Shown: positions 8,621-14,662 of the stretch, in pieces
Layout of the letters: every line of letters begins with the position of its first letter
How positions within the stretch are numbered: position 1 is the stretch's first letter
From: CALAED01 sp937891035
GTDB taxonomy: Bacteria > Actinomycetota > Actinomycetes > Streptosporangiales > Streptosporangiaceae
Direction of reading: 5' to 3'
DNA length: 19,556 nt
Assembly: GCA_035642125.1 (NCBI GenBank)
Contig: DASQSZ010000161.1
Span: 1 to 19,556 of the forward strand
Program-made: the position numbers and the translations under genes
The notes under the pieces: model-generated
Databases searched by the model: none
The model's input: the letters and a program-made list of their open reading frames with translations, nothing else
Told to the model about the DNA's origin: nothing

Positions 8621-8860
8621 CCTCACGATCGCGCGATCAATCCGTACAACACGGATCGCTTCATCCCAAAAATGAGCCACTGACTCGTACTGCAGGGCAT
8701 AGACGAGCTGCCGCAGTGAATGCTCCGGCGGCCGCCATTCGTCCTTGACGATTTCTAATGCCTCGAGCATCGCGATACGCGGATGCCGGTAGCAGTAGGT
8801 CAGTTCCGCCCGCCGCCAACGCACACCACAATTATCGGATTCCTCGATGATCCACAACAT
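8615..8860 (-). CDS. Hypothetical protein (81 aa)
   Basis: I do not recognise a family. The 81-residue product is Trp/Tyr/Arg-rich with no membrane segment (RWRRAELTYCYRHPRIAMLE, then LRQLVYALQYESVAHFW). The frame stays open to 8953, but the ATG at 8860 is the most natural start; it overlaps the tail of the disrupted small gene, whose stop is at 8832-8834. It is the last gene of the minus-strand regulatory cassette. Its stop codon overlaps the 3' end of the molybdopterin gene by six bases, so the two transcripts collide here. The reading frame differs from that of the previous gene, and codon use looks genuine but less GC-rich than in the metabolic genes. Probably real, function unknown. Confidence 0.5.
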   Translation of the reverse strand: MLWIIEESDNCGVRWRRAELTYCYRHPRIAMLEALEIVKDEWRPPEHSLRQLVYALQYESVAHFWDEAIRVVRIDRAIVRS

Positions 8861-9066
8861 GCCCGTACCGCTGCTTCGGTTTCGGATGAAGGACCTGAAC
8901 GGCCGCGATGGCCGTCTCGAGCGCCTCCGGATTGGCGGCCCCCACCATCCCATTTATGACGCGGACCCAGCGCCCAATACTCGCCGGTGCTGTGGCCGAA
9001 CCACACCACCCATCCCGGATGCTCATATTGGATCCGCCGCGTGATCCCATCGGGAACAAATACCAT
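8832..9066 (-). pseudogene. Small GWxVW-type protein gene, frameshifted at a G5 run
   Basis: The ATG at 9066 starts a frame giving YEHPGWVVWFGHSTGEYWAL followed by GPRHKWDG, after which it becomes low-quality sequence. A frame shifted by one base continues naturally as GAANPEALETAIAAVQ and ends at TAA 8832-8834. Removing one G from the run of five (plus-strand C run 8939-8943) joins the two into one protein of about 77 residues. The pattern of Pro-Gly-Trp-x-Val-Trp, then a Tyr-Trp-Ala motif and a helical tail, is one I associate with small actinomycete proteins encoded beside XRE regulators. An in-frame TGA lies just upstream of the ATG. The break could be a true mutation, a phase-variable switch, or a sequencing error in the homopolymer. 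It lies 38 bases after the 55-residue protein gene, in the same direction. Confidence 0.6.
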
Positions 9067-9104
9067 GGGCGGGCCCCGTACTCACACGGCGCGAGTCGGC
9101 GGTC

Positions 9105-9272
9105 TCACTGATCCGCGACCCGCATCGGACCCAGGGTGAGGCCGTCTTCCAATGCCGTCATGATGAGCTGGGCCTCAGCGGGATACTTCCCGATCAGATC
9201 GGCCATCGCCTGCAGCTCCGCGGCCGTCGCGAGCAACTGTTCCCGGTTGCTGAGCTCGGCTTGAACGGTCAT
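9105..9272 (-). CDS. Small helical protein (55 aa) coupled to the ATPase
   Basis: A 55-residue acidic, probably all-helical protein. Residues 3-26 form a leucine/alanine heptad-like helix (NREQLLATAAELQAMADL) and 31-43 form a second helix. Its ATG at 9270-9272 overlaps the TGA stop of the GHKL ATPase gene (ATGA), which strongly suggests translational coupling and that the two proteins act together. No family is recognised. It may be a partner or regulator of the ATPase. It is followed after 38 bases by the frameshifted small gene. Real coding is supported by the overlap and by the amino acid composition. Confidence 0.6.
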   Translation of the reverse strand: MTVQAELSNREQLLATAAELQAMADLIGKYPAEAQLIMTALEDGLTLGPMRVADQ

Positions 9273-9715
9273 TTTCCCGCATTCCCTTCTCTTGGCGTTT
9301 CGCGTACTTGGGGACGCAATACGGCGATGACCGCCTTGCCGTCATCGGACGGGACACAGTCCCAGCCCTCGCACAGCGCCTCAACCACATGCAGTCCCCG
9401 TCCGTGCTCTCCAACAAAATCGGGATCCCGCCTTTGCGGAAGCGCGGAAGAGCCGTCGTGCACCTCGATGACGGCGTGGCCGGCGCCGATCCCGACCACA
9501 ACCACACACGGCGTCTGCGGCGCCGCACGCACCGCGTTCGTGACGAGTTCGCTGACGATGAGCACCCCATCATCGACACATCCGGGGAGACCCAGTTCAC
9601 ACAGTGCGCGCCGAACGAAATCCCGAGCCACCCGCACCGACGCCGGCACTGGATCCAGCTTGATCTCCCGGCCATTCGTAGTCATGTGCAACCCAGCTCC
9701 ATCCACTCGCCGCAT
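9269..9715 (-). CDS. RsbW-like ATP-binding protein (GHKL/HATPase family)
   Basis: A small cytosolic ATPase-fold protein of the anti-sigma factor / serine kinase type. With the start used here it has 148 residues. The N box is at about 63-76 (LIVSELVTNAVRAA, with the conserved Glu and Asn). The G1-like motif is VHDGSSALP near 95, and the G2 glycine motif is GEHGRGLHVV near 114. The fold ends at about 135 with a basic tail. In actinomycetes such stand-alone domains usually act in partner-switching regulation next to XRE regulators. Starts are possible at GTG 9751, ATG 9715 and ATG 9685. I chose 9715 because GAGG lies eight bases upstream, but 9685 would also keep the whole fold. It overlaps the next gene by four bases. 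It stands 356 bases after the XRE/TPR gene, separated from it by a terminator-like hairpin. Confidence 0.82.
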   Translation of the reverse strand: MRRVDGAGLHMTTNGREIKLDPVPASVRVARDFVRRALCELGLPGCVDDGVLIVSELVTNAVRAAPQTPCVVVVGIGAGHAVIEVHDGSSALPQRRDPDFVGEHGRGLHVVEALCEGWDCVPSDDGKAVIAVLRPQVRETPREGNAGK

Positions 9716-10071
9716 CGTGGGAGCCTCGAGGAACCGCACCTCGTCGCGCACACCTCAACGTGGGTCCGACGCCGGATCAGGCTCCCGTCGGGACGCCCGG
9801 CACGGCTCTGGTATCCGCGTCCGAGACATCGAAAGCGGCCGCGTACTAACCAAGGCCGTGCTGAGCCACGACGGCTCCGGCGGTTTTCGGCTGCCTCGGG
9901 CGGCCTGCCCTCGATCCGGGCAGGCGGGCATAGCCGCGGGAATCTTACTTTTTGCTCGTCGGCGATGATGGCCACAGCGTTGGGTCCGTTCCTGCGTAGC
10001 GTTTCCGTCGCAGGGAGTAACTAACCGCATTCGCAAGGCGTCGAGGGACATGGATCGTGTCCCCTCGTTTT
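9716..10071. other. Structured gap and probable leader of the ATPase cassette
   Basis: No protein gene is convincing here. Several inverted repeats are visible: GAGCC 9862-9866 with GGCTC 9872-9876; GCCTGCCC 9903-9910 with GGGCAGGC 9918-9925 (eight perfect pairs, seven-base loop); CCTGCG 9991-9996 with CGCAGG 10009-10014; and the terminator-like hairpin 10042-10067. On the minus strand TAAGAT (plus-strand 9942-9947) resembles a -10 box, though the -35 match is poor. If used, it would give a leader of about 220 bases with the eight-pair hairpin near its 5' end. Confidence 0.45.
10042..10067. terminator. Strong hairpin downstream of the XRE regulator
   Basis: CGAGGGACA at 10042-10050 pairs with TGTCCCCTCG at 10058-10067 with one bulged base and a seven-base loop. 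It begins five bases after the regulator's stop codon (10072-10074), which fits a terminator for that minus-strand gene. A T-run (10068-10072) lies on the other side, so in the plus direction the element also looks like a classic intrinsic terminator. Confidence 0.65.
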
Positions 10072-11307
10072 TCAGACGAGCAGGCCGACCTTGTCCGCGA
10101 GGTCCCGGGCATCCCGCTGGAGCGCTGGTGTTGATCCCTGGGCGTATTCGCGGATCATGCGCCGAGCGTAGCCGTTGTAGCGGATCGTCTCCGGCGCGGT
10201 GGTGTAAGCGTCGGTGAGAGCGCTGAGCGCCGCCGGTCCCGCGTTGCCGATCTGGTAGGCGCGGGCCACCTCGATGAGGTGCCGGGCGCGGCGTGGCTGG
10301 GACGGGATGGCCGTCGCCGCGGTGCGTTCGGCCTGGCGGATGCTTTCGGCCCCCTGTTTGAGCTCGACCGCGACGGTCACCGCATGGGCGTCCATGATTG
10401 TCCGGCTGAAGGATGTCATCGGGTCGTAATGAATTTCAGGGAGCCTGCCGGCCACCCAACCGGCCCGATCCCACCAACCCCACGCGGCGCCCTTCTGCCC
10501 TGACCGCGCCGCCGTGTAGGCCGCCGCGAAGTGCAACGCACCCCATATCCCGAGCAGGTTGTCGTCGGCGTCGTCCAAGCGCGGCCGGAGAAGATCGAGG
10601 CCTTCGCGTGTCACGCTCTCTGCGGCGTCGAAGTCGCCCGCGTCCCGGTGCGCCTCGGCCAGCAGCCAAACGGCGTCACCGAACGCCTTCGGGTCATCTG
10701 ACTCCTCGGCCGCCATCACGGCGCGCTCGGCGACTCGCCACAGCAGGTCGGCGGCCGGCTGGTAGGCCAGAAAGAACTGAACGAGGTTGTAGGCCCCCGC
10801 GAGCAACGCCAGGGCCCGCCGGCGCTCCGCACCCTCGTACGCACGCATGGCGTACTTGGCATCACGGATCAGATCAGGCAGTAACCCACCAAGAACCGTT
10901 CGATGGTCAGGAGCCGAGTGCCGAGCGCGCCAGGCCGCGCCGAGCCGGCTCTCCAGATGATCGAGGGCAGGCGGCGGACCGTCCGGCGTCACACCCACGG
11001 CATTGATGGCATCCCGGACAGCGGGCAGCGCAGGGTGTCCAGGACCTTGAAACAACGTCATCGGCAACGGCTGCCCACCGATGAATTGTGCCAGGTCGCG
11101 CACCTTGAGCGCCTCTGCCAGCTTCACCAGCACGGGCAGCTTCGGCTGTTGCAACTGGCCGGTCTCCACCGCTTTGACCCACCGGGCGCTCTTGCCTATG
11201 AGGCCGCCGAGAACAGCGCGGGACATACCCCGGCGCTGGCGATAGAACTTGATCCGCTCACCCACCGACAGCGTGGGGTCAGCGGGATCGCCTACTCGGT
11301 CTCGCAT
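10072..11307 (-). CDS. XRE-family transcriptional regulator with TPR-like C-terminal domain
   Basis: A 411-residue cytosolic DNA-binding regulator. The helix-turn-helix is at about 13-70 (LSVGERIKFYRQRRGMSRAV, then ARWVKAVETGQLQQPKLPVL). The rest, about 130-400, is an array of paired helices typical of TPR sensor domains (AEAHRDAGDFDAAESVTREG, AALHFAAAYTAARSGQKGAA). In related actinomycete regulators this region is thought to sense a ligand or partner. The ATG at 11307 has an excellent AGGAGG site nine bases upstream. The gene heads a set of small minus-strand genes including a GHKL ATPase, a pairing common in actinomycete developmental and antibiotic control (WhiJ-like loci). An exact palindrome, CGTATACG at 11365-11372, lies upstream and could be an autoregulatory site. 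Regulator type is clear; target genes are not known. Confidence 0.88.
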   Translation of the reverse strand: MRDRVGDPADPTLSVGERIKFYRQRRGMSRAVLGGLIGKSARWVKAVETGQLQQPKLPVLVKLAEALKVRDLAQFIGGQPLPMTLFQGPGHPALPAVRDAINAVGVTPDGPPPALDHLESRLGAAWRARHSAPDHRTVLGGLLPDLIRDAKYAMRAYEGAERRRALALLAGAYNLVQFFLAYQPAADLLWRVAERAVMAAEESDDPKAFGDAVWLLAEAHRDAGDFDAAESVTREGLDLLRPRLDDADDNLLGIWGALHFAAAYTAARSGQKGAAWGWWDRAGWVAGRLPEIHYDPMTSFSRTIMDAHAVTVAVELKQGAESIRQAERTAATAIPSQPRRARHLIEVARAYQIGNAGPAALSALTDAYTTAPETIRYNGYARRMIREYAQGSTPALQRDARDLADKVGLLV

Positions 11308-11364
11308 GGCCCGTGCCCTCCTGGCGGTTTCGACAGCCTCAGGGTAGGGCGCAGGGCCTAATCA

Positions 11365-11372
11365 CGTATACG
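11365..11372. promoter_or_regulatory. Palindrome upstream of the XRE regulator
   Basis: CGTATACG is a perfect 8-bp palindrome about 58 bases upstream of the regulator's ATG, inside a short AT-richer stretch. It could be an operator for autoregulation. The evidence is position and symmetry only. Confidence 0.25.
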
Positions 11373-11578
11373 GAACCAAACGCAACGATCCAACTGCGTA
11401 CAGCGACCTCCGCAGCAGGGCTTCCGACCACCTCAGGCCCAGCTCCGTGGGGCCCTGGTCATGTACTTTCAGAGCCGCCTGCCGGGTCGGCAGCTCATCG
11501 TCGGATGCGGGCGGGGTCACCCGGCGGCTCGCGTGCGTTGCTCTGGCTTGGGGAGGCCGATCACATCGACATTGCGTT

Positions 11579-12547
11579 TCACATCGTGACGACAAGTTTG
11601 CCGGTCGTGTGTCGGCGGATGAAGTCGACGCATGCCTGGGCGCCGTCGTCGAGGCTGTACCGACGGCCGATCGTCGCCGGGAGCTCGCCGGATCCCGCCA
11701 GTTCGCCTAGGTCGCGCATCTCGCCGTGTGTCCCTTCCACGTCGAGCACGAAGTACAGGCGCACGTCGTCGCGGGCGATCCACTTCTGCTCTGGTACGGG
11801 GTAGGTGATCGTGACGAGCCGACCGCCCGGGCGGACCGCTCGGGCGACCCCGGTGAGGCGGTCGCTGGGCAGGGCCAGATTGAACGCGATGTCGATGGCG
11901 GCGGGGTATTCGGCCTCCGCGTAACCGATGATCTTGTCGGCGCCAAGGCCACGGAGGATGTCGGCGTCATCGGCGGTCGCCGTGGCGATCACCCGTGCCT
12001 TGGCGGCGGCGAGCAACGGGACGAGCGCGGTGCCGACGCCGCCGGTGGCTCCGACGACCAGGGCGGTTTCACCCGGCCGCACCTTGGCGGTCGCCATCAG
12101 CGCCCGCGCGGTCAGCCCCGTGGTGGCCAGCGCGGCGGCATGCTCCACCGAGAGCCCGGCCGGTCGGTGCGCGAGAAACGGCGTATCGGCCTCGAAGACC
12201 GCGTACTGGGCCAGGGAGCCGGTGCTCAGCGACGGCCGCGTCGCGCTGACCAACGCACGCAGCGCGCGAGGAACCGCCTGGCCGAAGATGTCGTCACCCG
12301 GGCGGAACGCCGTGACACCGGCGCCCACCTCGGTGACAGTGCCGGCGAAGTCGTTACCGGGTACGTGGGGAAACTCCAGCGACACGAGGTCGCGGAATTC
12401 GCCGCTGGGCAGCCGTACATCAGCGGGATTGATCGAGGCCGCGGCGATCCGCACCTGGAGTTGTCCCGGCCCTGGTCGCGGCACTGGCACGTCGGCCACC
12501 GTGTACTGCTCTGGCGGCCCGTAGCCCGCCGCGACAACCGCCTTCAT
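11579..12547 (-). CDS. NADP-dependent MDR oxidoreductase (quinone oxidoreductase-like)
   Basis: A 322-residue medium-chain dehydrogenase/reductase of the zinc-free quinone oxidoreductase type. The N-terminal GroES-like domain covers about 1-125 (SINPADVRLPSGEF, HVPGNDFAGTVTEVGAGV). The Rossmann domain has the nucleotide motif GATGGVG at 166-172. The structural-zinc cysteines of alcohol dehydrogenases are absent. It would reduce quinones, enones or similar electrophiles with NADPH in the cytoplasm. The ATG at 12547 follows GGAG seven bases upstream. A good promoter is visible: TTGACC (plus-strand 12618-12623) and TACCGT (12594-12599) with an 18-base spacer. A palindrome covers the -35 box, and a TetR gene lies divergently 93 bases away, so TetR repression with induction by a reactive small molecule is likely. 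Family assignment is firm; the substrate is unknown. Confidence 0.88.
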   Translation of the reverse strand: MKAVVAAGYGPPEQYTVADVPVPRPGPGQLQVRIAAASINPADVRLPSGEFRDLVSLEFPHVPGNDFAGTVTEVGAGVTAFRPGDDIFGQAVPRALRALVSATRPSLSTGSLAQYAVFEADTPFLAHRPAGLSVEHAAALATTGLTARALMATAKVRPGETALVVGATGGVGTALVPLLAAAKARVIATATADDADILRGLGADKIIGYAEAEYPAAIDIAFNLALPSDRLTGVARAVRPGGRLVTITYPVPEQKWIARDDVRLYFVLDVEGTHGEMRDLGELAGSGELPATIGRRYSLDDGAQACVDFIRRHTTGKLVVTM

Positions 12548-12593
12548 GCATCATCTCCCAAACGGACCACATGGTCATCTTCGGTCGCCGGGG

Positions 12594-12634
12594 ACGGTAG
12601 CAACAACCGGACCGTGCGGTCAACTTGCTAACCT
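12594..12634. promoter_or_regulatory. Divergent promoter/operator of the MDR and tetR genes
   Basis: The inner palindrome GACCG-TG-CGGTC spans 12610-12621. Outer arms GGTAGCAA (12596-12603) and TTGCTAACC (12625-12633) form a second, nearly concentric inverted repeat. The inner palindrome overlaps the -35 box of the oxidoreductase promoter. On the plus strand TAACCT at 12629-12634 lies six bases before the tetR GTG, with no ribosome site, fitting a leaderless transcript. A bound TetR dimer could block both genes. Confidence 0.6.
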
Positions 12635-12640
12635 GCCGTC

Positions 12641-13240
12641 GTGACCTCGACGCGTCCGCTGCGTTCCGACGCCGCGCGCAACCGGCAGCTGCTGCTGGCG
12701 GCGGCAGCCGATGAGTTCGCCGCACAAGGCTTGGACGCCTCGGTCGCCGACATCGCTCGTCGAGCCGGTGTCGGTAAGGGCACGGTGTTCCGCCACTTCG
12801 CCACCAAGGACGACCTGATCGCCGCGATCGTTCTGGACCGGATCAACGCGCTCAACGCCGTCGGCGACGAACTGCTCGACGCGACGGATCCGGGCGCCGC
12901 TCTGCTGGAGTTTCTCACCGCCGCCGCCCGGCAACGACAACAACGCGACCTGTCGTTCCTGCGCCAGGCCGGCGAACTAGACGCCGAGGTCACCCAGGCC
13001 AACACCAAAATGCTCCGGACGATAGACGGGTTGCTCGACCGGGCTCGCGAGCAAGGTGCCGTGCGGGCCGACATCACCGCCGTGGACATCGTCCTGCTGA
13101 TGTGCGCGCCCAACCACGTCACCAGCCACCTGCCCGACGCCCCGCCAGAGCTATGGCAGCGCTACCTCGCCATCATCTTCGACGGTCTACGCCCCCAAGG
13201 CGCCCACCCGCTGCCCCAACCCCCGCCAACAGCTCCTTGA
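12641..13240 (+). CDS. TetR-family transcriptional regulator
   Basis: A 199-residue repressor of the TetR family. The DNA-binding domain is at about 11-58 and has the classic signature (AAADEFAAQGLDASVADIA, RRAGVGKGTVFRHFATKDDL). The C-terminal helical ligand domain, about 75-185, is divergent as usual and gives no ligand clue. The GTG at 12641 is the natural start because the conserved domain follows at once and no earlier start is better. It lacks a ribosome site but has a -10-like TAACCT six bases upstream, consistent with leaderless translation. It faces the MDR oxidoreductase across a 93-bp promoter region with nested palindromes, so it most probably represses that gene and itself. The C-terminal tail after about 188 is proline-rich and probably disordered. 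Confidence 0.9.
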   Translation: MTSTRPLRSDAARNRQLLLAAAADEFAAQGLDASVADIARRAGVGKGTVFRHFATKDDLIAAIVLDRINALNAVGDELLDATDPGAALLEFLTAAARQRQQRDLSFLRQAGELDAEVTQANTKMLRTIDGLLDRAREQGAVRADITAVDIVLLMCAPNHVTSHLPDAPPELWQRYLAIIFDGLRPQGAHPLPQPPPTAP

Positions 13241-13643
13241 CGACACCATCCAAATCCGGACAGGCGGACAGCCCTTCGCTATTGGGGAGTGCGGGCACAG
13301 CGACATCGAGTCGGACAGGCGTGGTACACAGCAGATCGGCAACCCGCCGACCAGTCGGAGTTCTCCGTCATTGGCTCACGTGTCGCCAGACCGACTGAGT
13401 CGAGAGCATGTCGTCGTGAACCGGCCGAGGAACCTACTTGCCGAAGGCAGTGCGCTCACATCGTGACGACGAGTTTTGAAGAACAGGAATCCGGTGCAGA
13501 AAGTGATTAGTTTAAGGCTGAGCCGTATCGGCATGTGAGCTTCTCCTTAAGCCAGCGAGATGGTCGTCCCGTTCATCGCGCGAGTCATCCCGATTCACCG
13601 AGCCCCACACCGGGGAAGGCGCCCGGGGTCCGCTTTTGGTCGG
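13241..13643. other. Gap without an intact gene; short MDR 3'-end remnant
   Basis: I see no convincing gene in these 403 bases on either strand. A 21-base stretch at 13456-13476 matches the extreme 3' end of the MDR oxidoreductase (11579-11599) at all but one or two positions and in the same orientation; it encodes KLVVTM followed by a stop. Upstream of it the frame no longer resembles the enzyme. The rest shows short GC-rich inverted repeats near 13600-13635 that could end the neighbouring reductase transcript, but none is strong. Confidence 0.4.
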
Positions 13644-14198
13644 TCAGGGTCGTACGTAGCGCCGAAATGTGGTTCCTGAGGCGAAGAAACGGTGCTCGAC
13701 CAGGCGCAGCCGCAGTTGGTTTCTCACGGGCAGGTACGGCTTTCCGCCCCCGACGATCACAGGGAACGCGTACACCCAGAACTCGTCGATCATATCCAGC
13801 AGGGAGGCGGCCAGATCGGGGCCGCCGAGCTGGAGGGTGCTGTCGATTTCCCGCTTGAGGCGCGTCACCACGGACACGGCGTCCTTGCGACGGACGATCG
13901 TGAGCCCTTCGGGGACGGTCTGGAGGGTATCGGAGAAGACGTATCGCGGCGTCTCCTTGTAGAACTGGGCGAACTCCCGTTCGACGGCCGGGGCGCCTTC
14001 CTTGCCAAGGTCCTGCGTCCAGGGCTTTTCCATCGCCTCATACAGCCGCCGCCCGAACAGGAACGCCCCGGTCCGGCGAACATGGTCGTTCGCCGCCTGC
14101 TGAAAGTCGTCGGCCGGGTCCATAAAGTCCATGCCACCGTCGGGATCCTCGATGTAGCCGTCGATCGAGGTGTTCATCCAGTAGATGACCTTGCCCAT
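13644..14198 (-). CDS. Dihydrofolate reductase-family protein (RibD C-terminal domain)
   Basis: A 184-residue cytosolic protein with the RibD C-terminal / DHFR-like fold, which binds NADPH. Family landmarks: VIYWMNTSIDGYIED at 4-18, GAFLFGRRLYEAM at 44-56, the glycine motif LQLGGPDLAASLLDMIDEF at 122-140, and FPVIVGGGKPYLP at 145-157. Stand-alone members in actinomycetes are common and mostly uncharacterised; they should not be taken as true folate or riboflavin enzymes. I chose the ATG at 14198 because AAGGAGGAG lies four bases upstream and the family begins there. The open frame extends to 14279, but that extension looks non-coding. It stands alone between gaps, with remnant DNA upstream and an apparently empty spacer downstream. 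Role in the cell unknown. Confidence 0.88.
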   Translation of the reverse strand: MGKVIYWMNTSIDGYIEDPDGGMDFMDPADDFQQAANDHVRRTGAFLFGRRLYEAMEKPWTQDLGKEGAPAVEREFAQFYKETPRYVFSDTLQTVPEGLTIVRRKDAVSVVTRLKREIDSTLQLGGPDLAASLLDMIDEFWVYAFPVIVGGGKPYLPVRNQLRLRLVEHRFFASGTTFRRYVRP

Positions 14199-14289
14199 AA
14201 AACTCCTCCTTGGTCGTAGCGGTCGTCCAGAGTGGAGACCCGATGGAGCGCCGAAAATCATCGCAGGAAGGGTGACCAAACGGCGCTTT

Positions 14290-14474
14290 TCCGAATGGGC
14301 CAGGGCCGTTGAGGTGCCGGACGGCCAGGCCGCTCAGTACGGATTTCAGGCCGAAGGTGAAGCGGCCTTCCAGGACGCGGTGTCGCCGTGGCCGGTGAAG
14401 CCCGCGTGAGCGAGGACGGTGATGAACACGGCAGTGTCGGAGCCGGCACGGCCCGCAAGCGGAGATCGCATCAT
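14290..14474 (-). pseudogene. Possible remnant of an MFS (DHA2-like) transporter C-terminus
   Basis: A short frame from ATG 14474 to stop 14346-14348 encodes 42 residues including DTAVFITVLAHAG. In a shifted frame the next bases read FTFGLKSVLSGLAV, down to about 14290. Together these resemble the last two membrane helices of DHA2-type drug exporters, which often end with a GTAVF-x-TVLA stretch and an AAF-x-G helix. The frame is broken near GGCCGC at 14363-14368, and everything upstream of the transporter's end is missing. The similarity is short and judged by eye, so this may be a chance resemblance. Confidence 0.3.
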
Positions 14475-14662
14475 GATCCTATTTCGTTCTGGTCGAGTAG
14501 GCGGCCCTCATGGACATGCTCGGCGAGATAGATCATGACGCCCACGGGGTCCATCCGAAGACCGCCGCGACGAGTTTGGTCAAGATGTTGGATGAACCCC
14601 TGGGTTGCTTGGCCGACAGGCCCCTGTGCGGGTCGACGAGCACGACTTGTGGGTTCGGGCGC
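14471..14662 (-). other. Open 63-codon stretch directly after the DUF1501 stop
   Basis: After the TAG of the DUF1501 gene the same frame stays open for 63 codons to a TGA at 14471-14473. The sequence includes FIQHLDQTRRGGLRMD and VGVMIYLAEHVHEGRLLDQ, which looks more protein-like than a random frame. An ATG near its middle could start a peptide of about 28 residues. The final TGA overlaps the ATG of the following fragment. No family is recognised; it may be an old gene end or chance. Confidence 0.25.

Larger units (their letters stand above)
14199..14662. other. Gap with decayed minus-strand fragments
   Basis: This 464-bp gap has no intact, recognisable gene. Two minus-strand open stretches are listed separately: 14471-14662, continuing in the frame of the DUF1501 gene after its stop, and 14346-14474, which with a later shifted frame resembles the last part of an MFS transporter. 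The reductase's ribosome site (about 14203-14211) lies at the left edge. Confidence 0.4.

Noticed and set aside
11362..11578. A short minus-strand frame in the gap between the XRE and MDR genes
   Set aside because: It has no ribosome site and no recognisable motif, and it runs across the XRE gene's upstream palindrome. It is treated as non-coding spacer.
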